Source: Chitinophagaceae bacterium UBA1931 (GTDB lineage: Bacteria > Bacteroidota > Bacteroidia > Chitinophagales > Chitinophagaceae). Taken from it: a stretch of DNA of 64,000 nucleotides. Below the pieces are notes generated by a model. That model was not told where the DNA came from and made no database searches. It worked only from the letters and a program-made list of their open reading frames with translations. A program made the position numbers and the translations under genes. The stretch covers positions 372,001 to 436,000 of the forward strand of contig DDFJ01000001.1 of NCBI GenBank assembly GCA_002337125.1, read 5' to 3'. Each line of letters opens with the position of its first letter. The first letter of the stretch is position 1. Below are positions 51,914-61,205 of the stretch, piece after piece.

Positions 51914-53167
51914 ATGCAGAAAAAAAGTTATACGTCAATACAACCGGGATTTAAAAATAGTTTACTGCTAACCTTAACGCTTTTGCTATCTGCATTTGCT
52001 CATGCACAGGATCCTGTTCATGATTCTGCAATGGTTTCCGTACAAACACAATCGGCCCAGCGGGATATTGTTGATGTATTGAAAGAATTGTTCGGCTTTC
52101 ATGTAACTGATAAAACAAGTAATATGAAGCCGGGTGATAAGCCCGTGTTCTCCATTCTGCCCGCTGCAGGTTATACGCTTCAAACAAGACTCGCCGCAAT
52201 TATTTCGAGTAATGTTGCTTTTTATACAAGCAAAGAGCCAAATACACCTATTTCAATTATCAACGCATCGGCTTTTTATACGCAGAACAAACAGTTTACA
52301 GTTCCGGTGCAGATAAGTGTGTGGAACAGGAAGGGCACTTATAATCTCTTAGGCGATATACGATATATGAAGTACCCGCAAAGTACATTTGGCCTTGGAA
52401 GTAATTCTTCGTTAGGTGATGAAGATCCACTCGATTACCAGTATGTACGCCTGTACCAGTATGTTCTGAGAAAGATCAGCGGTCATCTCTCAGCTGGTAT
52501 TGGTTACAACCTGGATCATTACTGGAAGGTTACAGAAAAAGGGTTGGCAAGTGGAATTCAATCCGATTTTTCAAAGTATGGTTCGGGAAATACAGCAACG
52601 TCTTCAGGTTATTCGGCTCACCTTTTATTCGACAGCAGAACAAATCCTATAAATGATAAAAACGGCATGCTGGCATTGATTTCGTACCGGAACAATGTTA
52701 CATGGATGGGCAGTAACAGTAACTGGCAATCGCTTACATCCGATATCAGGAAATTTATTTCGCTTGATCATTCGCAAAAAAATGTTCTTGCATTGTGGCT
52801 GTACAGCTGGATTATTCTCGATGGCAAACCTCCATATCTTGATTTGCCTTCAACAGGATGGGATAGGTTTACCAATACCGGCCGGGGATTTATACAGGGG
52901 CGTTTTCGTGGAAAAAATATGCTGTATGCCGAATCGGAATATCGTTTCAACATAACACAAAACGGGTTGCTTGGTGCAGTGCTATTTGCAAATGCAGAAA
53001 GTTTTTCAGATGCTTCATCTTTAAAACTGCAGAAGCTGCAACCGGCAGCAGGTTTTGGAATTCGTGTTAAGCTCAATAAAAAAAGCGATACAAATATTGC
53101 TGTTGATTATGGCTTTGGCACACAGGGTATGCGTGGTCTGTTTGTAAATATTGGTGAAGTATTTTAA
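51914..53167 (+). CDS. Omp85-like outer-membrane barrel (bacterial surface antigen family)
   Basis: 417 residues when started at ATG 51914, which gives a signal peptide ending FAHAQ. Most of the protein reads as amphipathic beta strands (QISVWNRKGTYNLLGDIRYM, KISGHLSAGIGYNLDHYW). The GRGFIQGRFRGKNMLYAESEYRF segment is the typical last third of the bacterial surface antigen domain, with the VRGF/(V/I)RG(R/F)-like motif. It ends in Phe. POTRA domains are missing, so it may be a lipid- or protein-handling barrel of unknown role. Confidence 0.8.
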   Translation: MQKKSYTSIQPGFKNSLLLTLTLLLSAFAHAQDPVHDSAMVSVQTQSAQRDIVDVLKELFGFHVTDKTSNMKPGDKPVFSILPAAGYTLQTRLAAIISSNVAFYTSKEPNTPISIINASAFYTQNKQFTVPVQISVWNRKGTYNLLGDIRYMKYPQSTFGLGSNSSLGDEDPLDYQYVRLYQYVLRKISGHLSAGIGYNLDHYWKVTEKGLASGIQSDFSKYGSGNTATSSGYSAHLLFDSRTNPINDKNGMLALISYRNNVTWMGSNSNWQSLTSDIRKFISLDHSQKNVLALWLYSWIILDGKPPYLDLPSTGWDRFTNTGRGFIQGRFRGKNMLYAESEYRFNITQNGLLGAVLFANAESFSDASSLKLQKLQPAAGFGIRVKLNKKSDTNIAVDYGFGTQGMRGLFVNIGEVF

Positions 53168-53910
53168 TTCTTCTTTGCAACACACATCCAGTCCCAGGGA
53201 TAAGGTTCACCTAACCAAGCTGGTGGCTGATGGAATTCAGTCTTCCATTCATAATTTATTTTTTCAACCCGCTCAACAGTAAAACCTTCCTGTGTAAGTA
53301 ACAGTTCAAGTTCTTCTTTCAAATAATGTTTGGTGGGAACATTGTCGATATCAGTAACGCCTTGTTTGATATTACGGGCAATAGCAAATGCTTTTTCAAC
53401 TGATTTTATTTTTTCTTTATGATCATCATCAACGTTCCAGCGGTTAGCGATGATGTTGGTATAAAGTTTTGATTCAAGCGACGGAACAACAAGTACAAGC
53501 ACACCTTCCTTGTTGAGACAAATATTCAATGCATGAAAAAAGTTGATACGCTTTTTTAATTTGTCGGTTAAAATAGCATTGATACAAATAGCAACATCGC
53601 AGGGAATGACAGTAAGATTATTTGCACTCATATCCATCCTGTGATAATCCACATTGCTGTAATCTTTGCATTTTTCTTTTGCCAGTTCAAGGTTTTTGGC
53701 CGATATGTCTGTTGCAATTACCTGTTTAAATGCAGTTGCAAGCAACGGAATCCACTTTCCAACGGCACATCCTAAATCAGTTACTGTTTTTTGTTTTGAA
53801 GCTACCTGCTCTATAGCCGAAACAATTTTACCTGATTTGTCATTCTGCAATACATCAAAAATTTCTTCGTTGTAATTCGGCGCAATCCGTTCCCAGTATT
53901 TTCTGTCCAT
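53164..53910 (-). CDS. SAM-dependent methyltransferase
   Basis: 248 residues. Motif I TVTDLGCAVGKWIPLL, the acidic residue in VIATDISAKNLELA, and a Rossmann-like order after that identify a class I methyltransferase. The C-terminal part includes PPAWLGEPYPWDWMCVAKKN, a Trp/Pro-rich ending. The substrate is unknown. It converges with the barrel gene, sharing the TTAA stop overlap at 53164-53167. Confidence 0.85.
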   Translation of the reverse strand: MDRKYWERIAPNYNEEIFDVLQNDKSGKIVSAIEQVASKQKTVTDLGCAVGKWIPLLATAFKQVIATDISAKNLELAKEKCKDYSNVDYHRMDMSANNLTVIPCDVAICINAILTDKLKKRINFFHALNICLNKEGVLVLVVPSLESKLYTNIIANRWNVDDDHKEKIKSVEKAFAIARNIKQGVTDIDNVPTKHYLKEELELLLTQEGFTVERVEKINYEWKTEFHQPPAWLGEPYPWDWMCVAKKN

Positions 53911-53993
53911 TGAATATGAAGTTGAAGTGGTTAAAGATAAATTTTTTACAGCAGAGATGAATCTGCTTTATCTTTAAATTATAATTTTTATCT

Positions 53994-55154
53994 ATGAAAC
54001 GTGTTGCTGTTGTTATGGTGTTTCTTGCGTTTTGTGTTGCATGCAAAAAACCAAAGTCGCAAACCACAGTTTTAAAACAATACAGTTGGCAGACATTTTC
54101 AATGGGTGTTGATCTCAGTTATGTAAATGAAGTAGAAGCTTCTGCAGGTGTTTATAAAATGGATGGTAAACCAACTGATCCGTATGTTATTTTTAAAACA
54201 ATTGGTGCTAATACAGTACGTGTACGTTTATGGCATAACCCGCAATGGAAGAAAGCAGTAACCGGCGGTAAGTTGTTCAGCGATTTGTATGATGTTGAAA
54301 AAACAATCCGCAGGGCAAAGGAGCAGGGAATGGCTGTTAATCTTGATATACATTATTCTGATGATTGGGCTGATCCTGCGCATCAAACACTTCCTGCTGC
54401 ATGGACAGGTTTGTCGTTAAGTGTGTTGAAAGATTCCGTTTATAATTACACACTTGCCGTGCTGAATTATCTGAAATCAAAAAGTCTTGTTCCTGAAATG
54501 ATCCAGGTTGGTAATGAAACCAACAGTGGAATGTTATGGCCTGCAGGAAAAATTAATACAGAAAGTGATTTTGCAAATTTTGGTTTGCTGATTAACAGTG
54601 GTATCAAAGCTGTTCGTGATTTTTCTGTATCATCAAGCATCAAACCAAAAATTATTCTGCATGTTGCACAACTGCAGAATGCTGATTACTGGGCGGCTAA
54701 TCTTACAACAAAAGGTGCTGTTACTGATTTTGATATTATTGGTATTTCGCATTATTACAAATGGAGTACGATTAACGACATGACTGAAATTGGTAAAACA
54801 ATTGCATCACTCAAAACAAAATACCAGAAAGATATAATGATTGTTGAAACAGCTTTTCCATGGACAAATAAAAATGCCGATAGCTATTCCAATATTTTTT
54901 ATACCGATCAAAGTACAATACTTGGTTATGCTGTTTCAAACGAAGGCCAGCAGAACTACCTGAAGGATTTGATAAAAACCGTTGCAGCAAATGGCGGTAA
55001 AGGAGTGATGTATTGGGAGCCGGGCTGGATAACTTCTAACCTGTACGATCGCTGGGGTACAGGATCTTCATGGGAAAACAATGCTTTCTTTGATTTTAAT
55101 GGTAACTTGCTGCCCGTTTGTAATTACATGATGTGGCCATATGAGTTTAAATAA
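53994..55154 (+). CDS. arabinogalactan endo-beta-1,4-galactanase lipoprotein (GH53)
   Basis: 386 residues. A lipobox (CVAC, Cys17) follows a short hydrophobic signal. The GH53 barrel contains FSMGVDLSYVNE, NTVRVRLWHNP, LDIHYSDDWADP, acid/base Glu175 in IQVGNETNSGMLWP, and nucleophile Glu285 in MIVETAFPW. It should cut beta-1,4-galactan side chains of pectin at the cell surface or in the periplasm. The next gene (GNAT) overlaps its end by 14 bp. Confidence 0.95.
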   Translation: MKRVAVVMVFLAFCVACKKPKSQTTVLKQYSWQTFSMGVDLSYVNEVEASAGVYKMDGKPTDPYVIFKTIGANTVRVRLWHNPQWKKAVTGGKLFSDLYDVEKTIRRAKEQGMAVNLDIHYSDDWADPAHQTLPAAWTGLSLSVLKDSVYNYTLAVLNYLKSKSLVPEMIQVGNETNSGMLWPAGKINTESDFANFGLLINSGIKAVRDFSVSSSIKPKIILHVAQLQNADYWAANLTTKGAVTDFDIIGISHYYKWSTINDMTEIGKTIASLKTKYQKDIMIVETAFPWTNKNADSYSNIFYTDQSTILGYAVSNEGQQNYLKDLIKTVAANGGKGVMYWEPGWITSNLYDRWGTGSSWENNAFFDFNGNLLPVCNYMMWPYEFK

Positions 55155-55671
55155 TCAGAACAAAATACGAATTGAAGTTGCCGGTAAAGAAAATGCTTTG
55201 CTGATTGCAGAAATGAGTCAGCGTACTTTTTATGATACATTTGCCAAAGACAATACAAATGAGGATATGGATATTTTCCTCAACAAACAATTTACAAAAG
55301 AGGCTTTGGTTGCAGAAGTAGAAAATGCTGATGGAATTTTTTTGCTTGCATATTATGATGATGTTCCCTGCGGGTATGTGCGTATGAGGTACAGTAAACC
55401 TGATCGTCATTCAACCGACAATGCAATTGAAATTGCACGCATTTACACAGAACGAAACTTGATTGGTAAAGGAGTAGGGGCCGCACTGATGCAGAAATGC
55501 ATTGATATTGCACAGGAGCAAAAGAAAGAAATGATCTGGCTGGGCGTTTGGGAAAAAAACGAACGTGCCATCTCCTTCTATCAAAAATGGGGGTTTGAAA
55601 AATTTTCAGAACACCCCTTCCTGTTAGGCAATGATTTACAAACCGACTGGCTGATGAAACGTATACTTTAG
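55141..55671 (+). CDS. GNAT-family N-acetyltransferase
   Basis: 176 residues. Motif A is IYTERNLIGKGVGAALMQ, which binds acetyl-CoA, and motif B is WLGVWEKNERAISFYQKWGF, as in spermidine/PaiA-like acetyltransferases. The ATG at 55141 overlaps the end of the galactanase gene by 14 bp, suggesting translational coupling. The acceptor is not defined. Confidence 0.88.
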   Translation: MSLNNQNKIRIEVAGKENALLIAEMSQRTFYDTFAKDNTNEDMDIFLNKQFTKEALVAEVENADGIFLLAYYDDVPCGYVRMRYSKPDRHSTDNAIEIARIYTERNLIGKGVGAALMQKCIDIAQEQKKEMIWLGVWEKNERAISFYQKWGFEKFSEHPFLLGNDLQTDWLMKRIL

Positions 55672-55692
55672 CTTCAGTAAACTGCAGATCTG

Positions 55693-57591
55693 TTATTCTT
55701 GTTTCAGAATCAGTTTCTGCGATTCATCTTTTTTTATTGCATCAAAACTGTTGGCAACATCATTAAACTGTTTAGGCGGAATAATATGTTTCTTTAATTC
55801 CAATCTTGTGGCAACAGTTAATTCACCCGCTGTTTCATTCAATTGAACGTTACTGGAATACTGTACAAAATCATTTTTAATTTCTTTTGCAGCAGGCAAA
55901 CTTTCCTTCTTGAAATTTGGAGGAAGTTTATAGGTGATGGAATCTGATTTTATATAGGGGAATTCAAACAGGTAATCATACTTTCTTATTTCAGTAGGTT
56001 TAATTGTTTCGTCGTTTAGTTTATACTGCCGTATCGGGAAAAAATGTTTACTGCCAGCTTTGAAGTCGAAGTATTTATAATAGGCGAGATCAAGCTGAAT
56101 GTTATGGCCATCGGCAGAATCGCCCAGTATTTTATATTCAAATTCATCAGGAGCTTTGTAGCCAAAATAATTAACGATGGCCTTTTTTATATCATCTTTT
56201 GTTTTGCTTTCCGTTGCATAATACATGTATTCCCAAAACTCGCCGGTTACAAAAATCCTGCTATGTATCACACATCCTCCATCTTCATATATTTCTGCAT
56301 TTGCCTTTGCAATCCATTTATTATTGATGCTTTTACTTGCCGGAGTTTTAACCATTACACCGCCGTTTTCGGTAAGAAGAAGAGCATTCCTGTTTTCTGT
56401 AAAACTGCCTAAAATACCAGGCGATGTAAGTTTGCCTGTACACTCAAGCCAAACTGTATCGTTTGAAAGCGGAACACATAAAATTACATGATCAAAACGG
56501 TTACTTGCAAAATCCGGATCAACAGGAAATGAATTTGTGCCGGCATTTATCAATGCTGCATAGGATTTTATACCAACAGCATTGAGAATGTTTTTCATGT
56601 AATGTGAGAGTCCTTTACAATCGCCGTATTTCTTTTTCTCAGCAAATGCAACAGGAAAGGGTTTGTATCCACCAATGCCATATTGTATGCTTACATAGCG
56701 TGTTTCTGTTTGAAGATATTTATAAAGAACCGCAATTTTTTCATTGACTGTTTTAGCAGGCTCAACAAGCTTTTTAAAGAATTCGACACGTTCAGGAGAA
56801 AATGGTTCCTGCTCTTCATAAAAAGGATAAGCCCATTTGCCAAATTCTTTCCAGCTGGTTAAGGATCCATCGTAATCATCATAGCTGAATGAAGAAGGCG
56901 AAACGTCAATAAACGGAACATAAACTTCATCGCCATAATTGTTCTGCTCTGTCTGTAAAACTTTTTGATTGTTTACTTCCCACTTGTACACTTTTTTTCC
57001 ATCTTCATCAGTTATAACTGGCTTCAGATCGGTGTTATAAGTTTTGTATTGAACAGGGATTGCACTTTTAACAATGTAGCGGCTTTGCTTGATTGATTCT
57101 GTTGAAGAGCCGATTGACCATTGTGGCAAATCAACATTTCCTGTTAACTTAAGTGTATATTCCGTTTCTACTGTACATGGTGTACCCGGAACAGGAAAAT
57201 CAAGCGAATATACTTTGTCGTCTGATGCAAGCATGACTCCATCATAATAATTTCCAAGTTCAAAATCTTTCTTTTTATAACGAAGCACTTCAATACCTAA
57301 ATCGTTGTACACTTTTACAGAAACTTCATCAAGTTTTCTGAATTTATCAATACCAATATGAACTTTGGAATGTTTAAGCCCGTTTTTATTAAGAATTGTA
57401 ACAATAGTGTGCACTGTTCTTTCCGATTTGGAAGGCGACTGAATGTCTATCGTCATTTCGTCCAGCAGGTAAACAGCGTCTGCATCTTTCTTCAAACTGT
57501 CAGGAATAGCTAATGAAGAATATTTGAGCAGCGTTTGTGAATAACCGCTGAGACAAAACAGGGTTAAGGCAATGAGCAGTGTTGTTCTCAT
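55693..57591 (-). CDS. DUF3857 / transglutaminase-like secreted protein (catalytic form)
   Basis: 632 residues with a signal peptide (about 1-18). An N-terminal DUF3857 domain (about 50-220) precedes a transglutaminase-like core (about 270-370). The nucleophile Cys is in KKYGDCKGLSHYM and the His in NRFDHVILCV; the usual Asp position reads Glu (VWLECTG). A C-terminal DUF3858-like region follows. Its ATG overlaps the TGA of the upstream gene (ATGA at 57588-57591), so both are translated together. Its role is unknown; related proteins occur throughout Bacteroidota. Confidence 0.85.
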   Translation of the reverse strand: MRTTLLIALTLFCLSGYSQTLLKYSSLAIPDSLKKDADAVYLLDEMTIDIQSPSKSERTVHTIVTILNKNGLKHSKVHIGIDKFRKLDEVSVKVYNDLGIEVLRYKKKDFELGNYYDGVMLASDDKVYSLDFPVPGTPCTVETEYTLKLTGNVDLPQWSIGSSTESIKQSRYIVKSAIPVQYKTYNTDLKPVITDEDGKKVYKWEVNNQKVLQTEQNNYGDEVYVPFIDVSPSSFSYDDYDGSLTSWKEFGKWAYPFYEEQEPFSPERVEFFKKLVEPAKTVNEKIAVLYKYLQTETRYVSIQYGIGGYKPFPVAFAEKKKYGDCKGLSHYMKNILNAVGIKSYAALINAGTNSFPVDPDFASNRFDHVILCVPLSNDTVWLECTGKLTSPGILGSFTENRNALLLTENGGVMVKTPASKSINNKWIAKANAEIYEDGGCVIHSRIFVTGEFWEYMYYATESKTKDDIKKAIVNYFGYKAPDEFEYKILGDSADGHNIQLDLAYYKYFDFKAGSKHFFPIRQYKLNDETIKPTEIRKYDYLFEFPYIKSDSITYKLPPNFKKESLPAAKEIKNDFVQYSSNVQLNETAGELTVATRLELKKHIIPPKQFNDVANSFDAIKKDESQKLILKQE

Positions 57592-59507
57592 GGTTTAGGT
57601 GTTGCTTTCTTTTTAAATACAATCTGTTCGCTTAATTTATCAAACAGCATTTTATAAAATTCTTTAAAATAAGGATACTCTTCGGCATAATAAGTAGGCC
57701 GTTTTATTTCAAGTGTAATGCGGAATGAAATACTGTTTTCATTCTTCTGCATAAAACGCTGCATTACGATACTTGTATCCGGCATAATCATTTTAATATT
57801 CTTTGGTAACTCTTCCGGTACAAGATTGTCGGGGAACCGTAATGTTGTAACAAAGTTGTACTGCTGTGTAAAACCAAATTCAATATCAGAAAAGCGTTGA
57901 TCTGAGAGGAATTCATTTTTCTCCAGTTCAGTTAAGAAGTTGGGCGAATAGAAAAAGAACTCACCGCTTGAATTAAGCTGCGATTTAAATTTTACAGTGC
58001 TTGTAAGAGGCAGTGAATCGTCTTTTTCATTTTCTGTATTTATTGAATCGAATTGGAATTCAGGATGTGGTTCAGAAAAATAGTCTTTTAACAGGTTGTC
58101 TTTTCCTTTACTTAAAGAACGCAGCCTCCTGATTTTTGCATATTCGTACGAATAAACAGTAGCGTCGCCATTAATTTCACCTTTATCATTTATTTCAGCC
58201 GAAACAGTTGTAAGAAGCCTGTAACGATGCTTGGTATCCATAAGTTGTACAAACCGCTTGTTATCCACATCAACAATATAGCCATCACTGAACTGCACAT
58301 TATATGGAATCATAAAAGGTGGATTGTAGTTGTTTGTTGCATCAATCACATAGGGCTGGCCATCTGCTTCTACATAAACAAATACATTATTAAACTGGTA
58401 AATAAACGGATAGAAAGGATTGATTTTTCCATGATCTCTTGTGCTTACAAGCATGGGGTAGGCGTTAAGCCCAGCATCTTTTAACAGGTTCAGGAATAAA
58501 AGATTTACATCAGCACTATTACCTGTATGATCTTCCAAAGCTCTCTTTACACCTTTATCACAAACAAAAAAGCTTTCACCGTTCCATGGTACATTTTTTC
58601 TTACATATTCAAGTAATGCCACTACTTTTTCATATTCAGTTTTGTATTTCTTCAGTTCATCTTCTATTGGTAAATGATTCAGCACATTCTTCTTGATCTG
58701 TACACCAAAATCATTGTCTTCCATCAGCTCATTGATCAATGCATCCCATGTTTGGCGTATCGGTTGCTGATTAATGGCTCTCAGCTGAAAATCTACTCTT
58801 TGTAAATAATCTCTTGAACAACTCATGTAAGGTTCTTTATCAAGAGCCGGGATATTGGTCATCACAAAGCGCTTCATATTATTAATGCCTTCGGTTGTTT
58901 CTTTTACAGGCAATGTATGTTTTACATTGTATGCAAATTCAATTAATGCAGGGATTGTAGCATTGTATTCGCTATATCGTACCGGGTAACTGGTTTGAAA
59001 ATCCCAGTCTTCAATTTCAAAATAATTTCTTTTAGCATGCTCATACCTGTATTCAATTACACTTCCCACTTTTACATTGGGTAAAGAAAAAACCATCATG
59101 TCATAATCTTTATCCAGTTTCTGCGACATCACAGCTTTTTTTTCCAATTTGGTTTCTTCCACTTCACCTTTTTCATTGATGTTATAAGTATAACCATCAA
59201 TATTGGTGATTTTTTGCCTGTTGCCACGACTGTAGTATGGAAGCCTTACGTTAGCAAGTTCAAGTCCTTTTTCTTTGAGGATTTTAATGCGTACACGAAA
59301 CTTGGTTTCGTTCACAAAATCGGTTGAAGAAAAGAAGTAATTCACTTCACCATAATTAATGAGATATTCAGCAGCAGCATCTTTATCATAGCTGCATTCT
59401 TTGTATTCAAGGTCAGCTTTGTCAATTTTACCAAATGAGGGAATTTTTTGTGCAAGCAATGAAGAGGTGCATACAATTAATGCAATTAGCAGGTGTAGTG
59501 TTTTCAT
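57588..59507 (-). CDS. DUF3857 / transglutaminase-like secreted protein (catalytic residues missing)
   Basis: 639 residues with a signal peptide (about 1-19, SSLLAQ). It has the same domain order as the next gene (DUF3857, transglutaminase-like, C-terminal region), but the nucleophile motif GDCK is replaced by HTGNSADVNLLF and the His by FNNVFVYV, although the Asp is kept (VIDATNNY). It is thus probably an inactive transglutaminase fold. The coupled neighbour keeps Cys and His. The two may form a heteromer. Confidence 0.85.
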   Translation of the reverse strand: MKTLHLLIALIVCTSSLLAQKIPSFGKIDKADLEYKECSYDKDAAAEYLINYGEVNYFFSSTDFVNETKFRVRIKILKEKGLELANVRLPYYSRGNRQKITNIDGYTYNINEKGEVEETKLEKKAVMSQKLDKDYDMMVFSLPNVKVGSVIEYRYEHAKRNYFEIEDWDFQTSYPVRYSEYNATIPALIEFAYNVKHTLPVKETTEGINNMKRFVMTNIPALDKEPYMSCSRDYLQRVDFQLRAINQQPIRQTWDALINELMEDNDFGVQIKKNVLNHLPIEDELKKYKTEYEKVVALLEYVRKNVPWNGESFFVCDKGVKRALEDHTGNSADVNLLFLNLLKDAGLNAYPMLVSTRDHGKINPFYPFIYQFNNVFVYVEADGQPYVIDATNNYNPPFMIPYNVQFSDGYIVDVDNKRFVQLMDTKHRYRLLTTVSAEINDKGEINGDATVYSYEYAKIRRLRSLSKGKDNLLKDYFSEPHPEFQFDSINTENEKDDSLPLTSTVKFKSQLNSSGEFFFYSPNFLTELEKNEFLSDQRFSDIEFGFTQQYNFVTTLRFPDNLVPEELPKNIKMIMPDTSIVMQRFMQKNENSISFRITLEIKRPTYYAEEYPYFKEFYKMLFDKLSEQIVFKKKATPKP

Positions 59508-59562
59508 CGAATTTTTTTGGGAACAATAATATAAAACTGTTTCGAAAAAAATTGTGGTTATT

Positions 59563-59604
59563 AAAAAGAAAACCTCCTGATATTCATCAGGAGGTTTTCT
59601 TTTT
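59563..59604. terminator. bidirectional terminator after ndk
   Basis: Perfect 18-bp arms (59563-59580 and 59587-59604) with a 6-nt loop and T runs. Confidence 0.92.
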
Positions 59605-59618
59605 ATATCTGAACTTTA

Positions 59619-60035
59619 TTAGAATTGTTCAAGACCACTGAAGAAAAAGCTTCCTTCAATTTTTGCATTTTCATCACTGTCGCTACCGTGAATTGCATTT
59701 TCACCAACATTGGTTGCATATAACTTACGGATGGTTCCTTCGTCTGCTTTTGCAGGATCGGTTGCACCAATAAGTGTGCGGAATTCGGCAATAGCATTGT
59801 CTTTTTCAAGTATAGCTGCGATAATTACACCGCTGCTCATGAACTCAACCAACTCGCCATAAAAAGGGCGTTCTTTATGCACAGCATAAAATTCGCCAGC
59901 TTTTTCAGCTGTAAGTTTTGTTTGCTTTAAAGCAACAATGCGGAAACCGGCTTTGATAATTCTGTCAATAATTGCACCTGCATGGCCATTTTTCATAGCA
60001 TCGGGCTTAATCATTGTAAACGTACGATTACTCAT
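59619..60035 (-). CDS. ndk: nucleoside diphosphate kinase
   Basis: 138 residues, normal length. It has MSNRTFTMIKPDAM at the start and the catalytic His in NAIHGSDSDENA. It transfers the gamma-phosphate between nucleotides in the cytoplasm. ATG 60035 is chosen because upstream codons are not conserved and a promoter element (60056-60063) lies just before. Confidence 0.96.
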   Translation of the reverse strand: MSNRTFTMIKPDAMKNGHAGAIIDRIIKAGFRIVALKQTKLTAEKAGEFYAVHKERPFYGELVEFMSSGVIIAAILEKDNAIAEFRTLIGATDPAKADEGTIRKLYATNVGENAIHGSDSDENAKIEGSFFFSGLEQF

Positions 60036-60055
60036 ATTCTTTATTTTTTGCGCCG

Positions 60056-60063
60056 CAAAGGTA
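60056..60063 (-). promoter_or_regulatory. -7 element for ndk
   Basis: On the - strand TACCTTTG, an exact TAnnTTTG match, 21 bp before the ndk ATG. Confidence 0.55.
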
Positions 60064-60121
60064 GGGAAGAACGGCTGAATTTTGAAGGGAGAATGATGAA
60101 CCCGGCCAATGAGGCAAAATC

Positions 60122-60152
60122 GCAAATACCAAACTTCAAACCTCAAACCTCA
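60122..60152. repeat. degenerate 7-bp tandem repeat
   Basis: GCAAATA, CCAAACT, TCAAACC, TCAAACC, then TCA: four units in phase, in the gap between ndk and the DHH gene. Confidence 0.8.
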
Positions 60153-60163
60153 TTGCTTTCCCC

Positions 60164-60171
60164 TACATTTG
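60164..60171 (+). promoter_or_regulatory. -7 element for the DHH gene
   Basis: TACATTTG, 11 bp upstream of ATG 60183. If used, the mRNA leader would be only a few bases. It supports the start at 60183. Confidence 0.5.
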
Positions 60172-60182
60172 CAACCGCTGTT

Positions 60183-61196
60183 ATGCAGGCAATAAACGAA
60201 CTATACCCGCTTTTAAACAAACCAGCCAGGGTGGTTATTACCACTCATCAGAAACCCGATCCGGATGCGATGGGTTCTTCGCTGGCTTTGTACCATTTAC
60301 TTATTCAGTTAGGACACGATGTAAAAGTGATTTCGCCCACCAACTGGGCGGCTTTCCTCGACTGGATGCCCGGTAGCGATAAGGTGCTGAATTACGAAGC
60401 TTCAACTGATAAATGTGATACACTGATTAATAATGCAGAGCTGGCTTTTTGTCTTGATTTTAATACACTCGGCCGCACAAAAAAAATGGCCAATGTATTA
60501 GGTAATATCAATGCAACAAGGATTCTGATCGATCATCACCAGGAGCCTCAAACTGAAATGTTTACTTATGGTGTTAGCAACACATCTAAAAGTTCAACCT
60601 GCGAAATGATTTACGATTTTATCATCCAGAGCGGTCATGGCGATAAAATCAATAATGACATCATGCAATGCCTGTATGCCGGTGTTATTGGCGATACGGG
60701 CAGTTTCCGTTTTGCCTCGGCCAGTGCAACAGTGTTTGAAATGGTGGCCGATTTTAAACGCAGGGGACTCATTCACACACCCATCCACGAAAATATTTAC
60801 GATAATTTCCTCGAAAACAGGTTCCGCTTTATCGGCCACGTATTATCGCACAGGCTGGAAGTGGATTATGAGCTGAACACTGCTTTTATTTGGATTTCCA
60901 AACAGGATTTACTCCGTTACCAGATCAAAACCGGTGATACCGAGGGGCTGGTAAACATGCCACTGGGCATACAGGGTATGAAACTATCGGCTTTGGTAAT
61001 TGACCGGGACGAAAAAAGAAAATGGAGCTTCCGAAGCAAAGGTGACTTTGATTGTAATACTTTTGCCCGCAAGCACTTTAATGGCGGAGGCCATTTTAAT
61101 GCAGCCGGAGGTGAAAGCGATGAAAGCCTTGATGCCAACATCCATCTCTTTAAAAAAGTAATTAAAGATTATAAAGATCAATTAGAAACGTTTTAA
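60183..61196 (+). CDS. DHH-family phosphoesterase (NrnA-like)
   Basis: 337 residues. The DHH domain has HQKPDPDAMGSS, DHHQEPQ and GDTGSF-type motifs, and the C-terminal DHHA1 domain has GGGHFNAAGG. This is the layout of NrnA-type enzymes that degrade short oligonucleotides and/or pAp. Start ATG 60183 (MQAINELYPLL) fits family starts; the open frame further left crosses a repeat and the ndk gene. The FKBP gene follows after 9 bp. Confidence 0.88.
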   Translation: MQAINELYPLLNKPARVVITTHQKPDPDAMGSSLALYHLLIQLGHDVKVISPTNWAAFLDWMPGSDKVLNYEASTDKCDTLINNAELAFCLDFNTLGRTKKMANVLGNINATRILIDHHQEPQTEMFTYGVSNTSKSSTCEMIYDFIIQSGHGDKINNDIMQCLYAGVIGDTGSFRFASASATVFEMVADFKRRGLIHTPIHENIYDNFLENRFRFIGHVLSHRLEVDYELNTAFIWISKQDLLRYQIKTGDTEGLVNMPLGIQGMKLSALVIDRDEKRKWSFRSKGDFDCNTFARKHFNGGGHFNAAGGESDESLDANIHLFKKVIKDYKDQLETF

Positions 61197-61205
61197 ATAC
61201 AAACA

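Noticed and set aside
59982..60182. Extended N terminus of the DHH protein
   Set aside because: It overlaps the ndk start on the other strand and the intergenic repeat; the conserved start and a -7 element support 60183.
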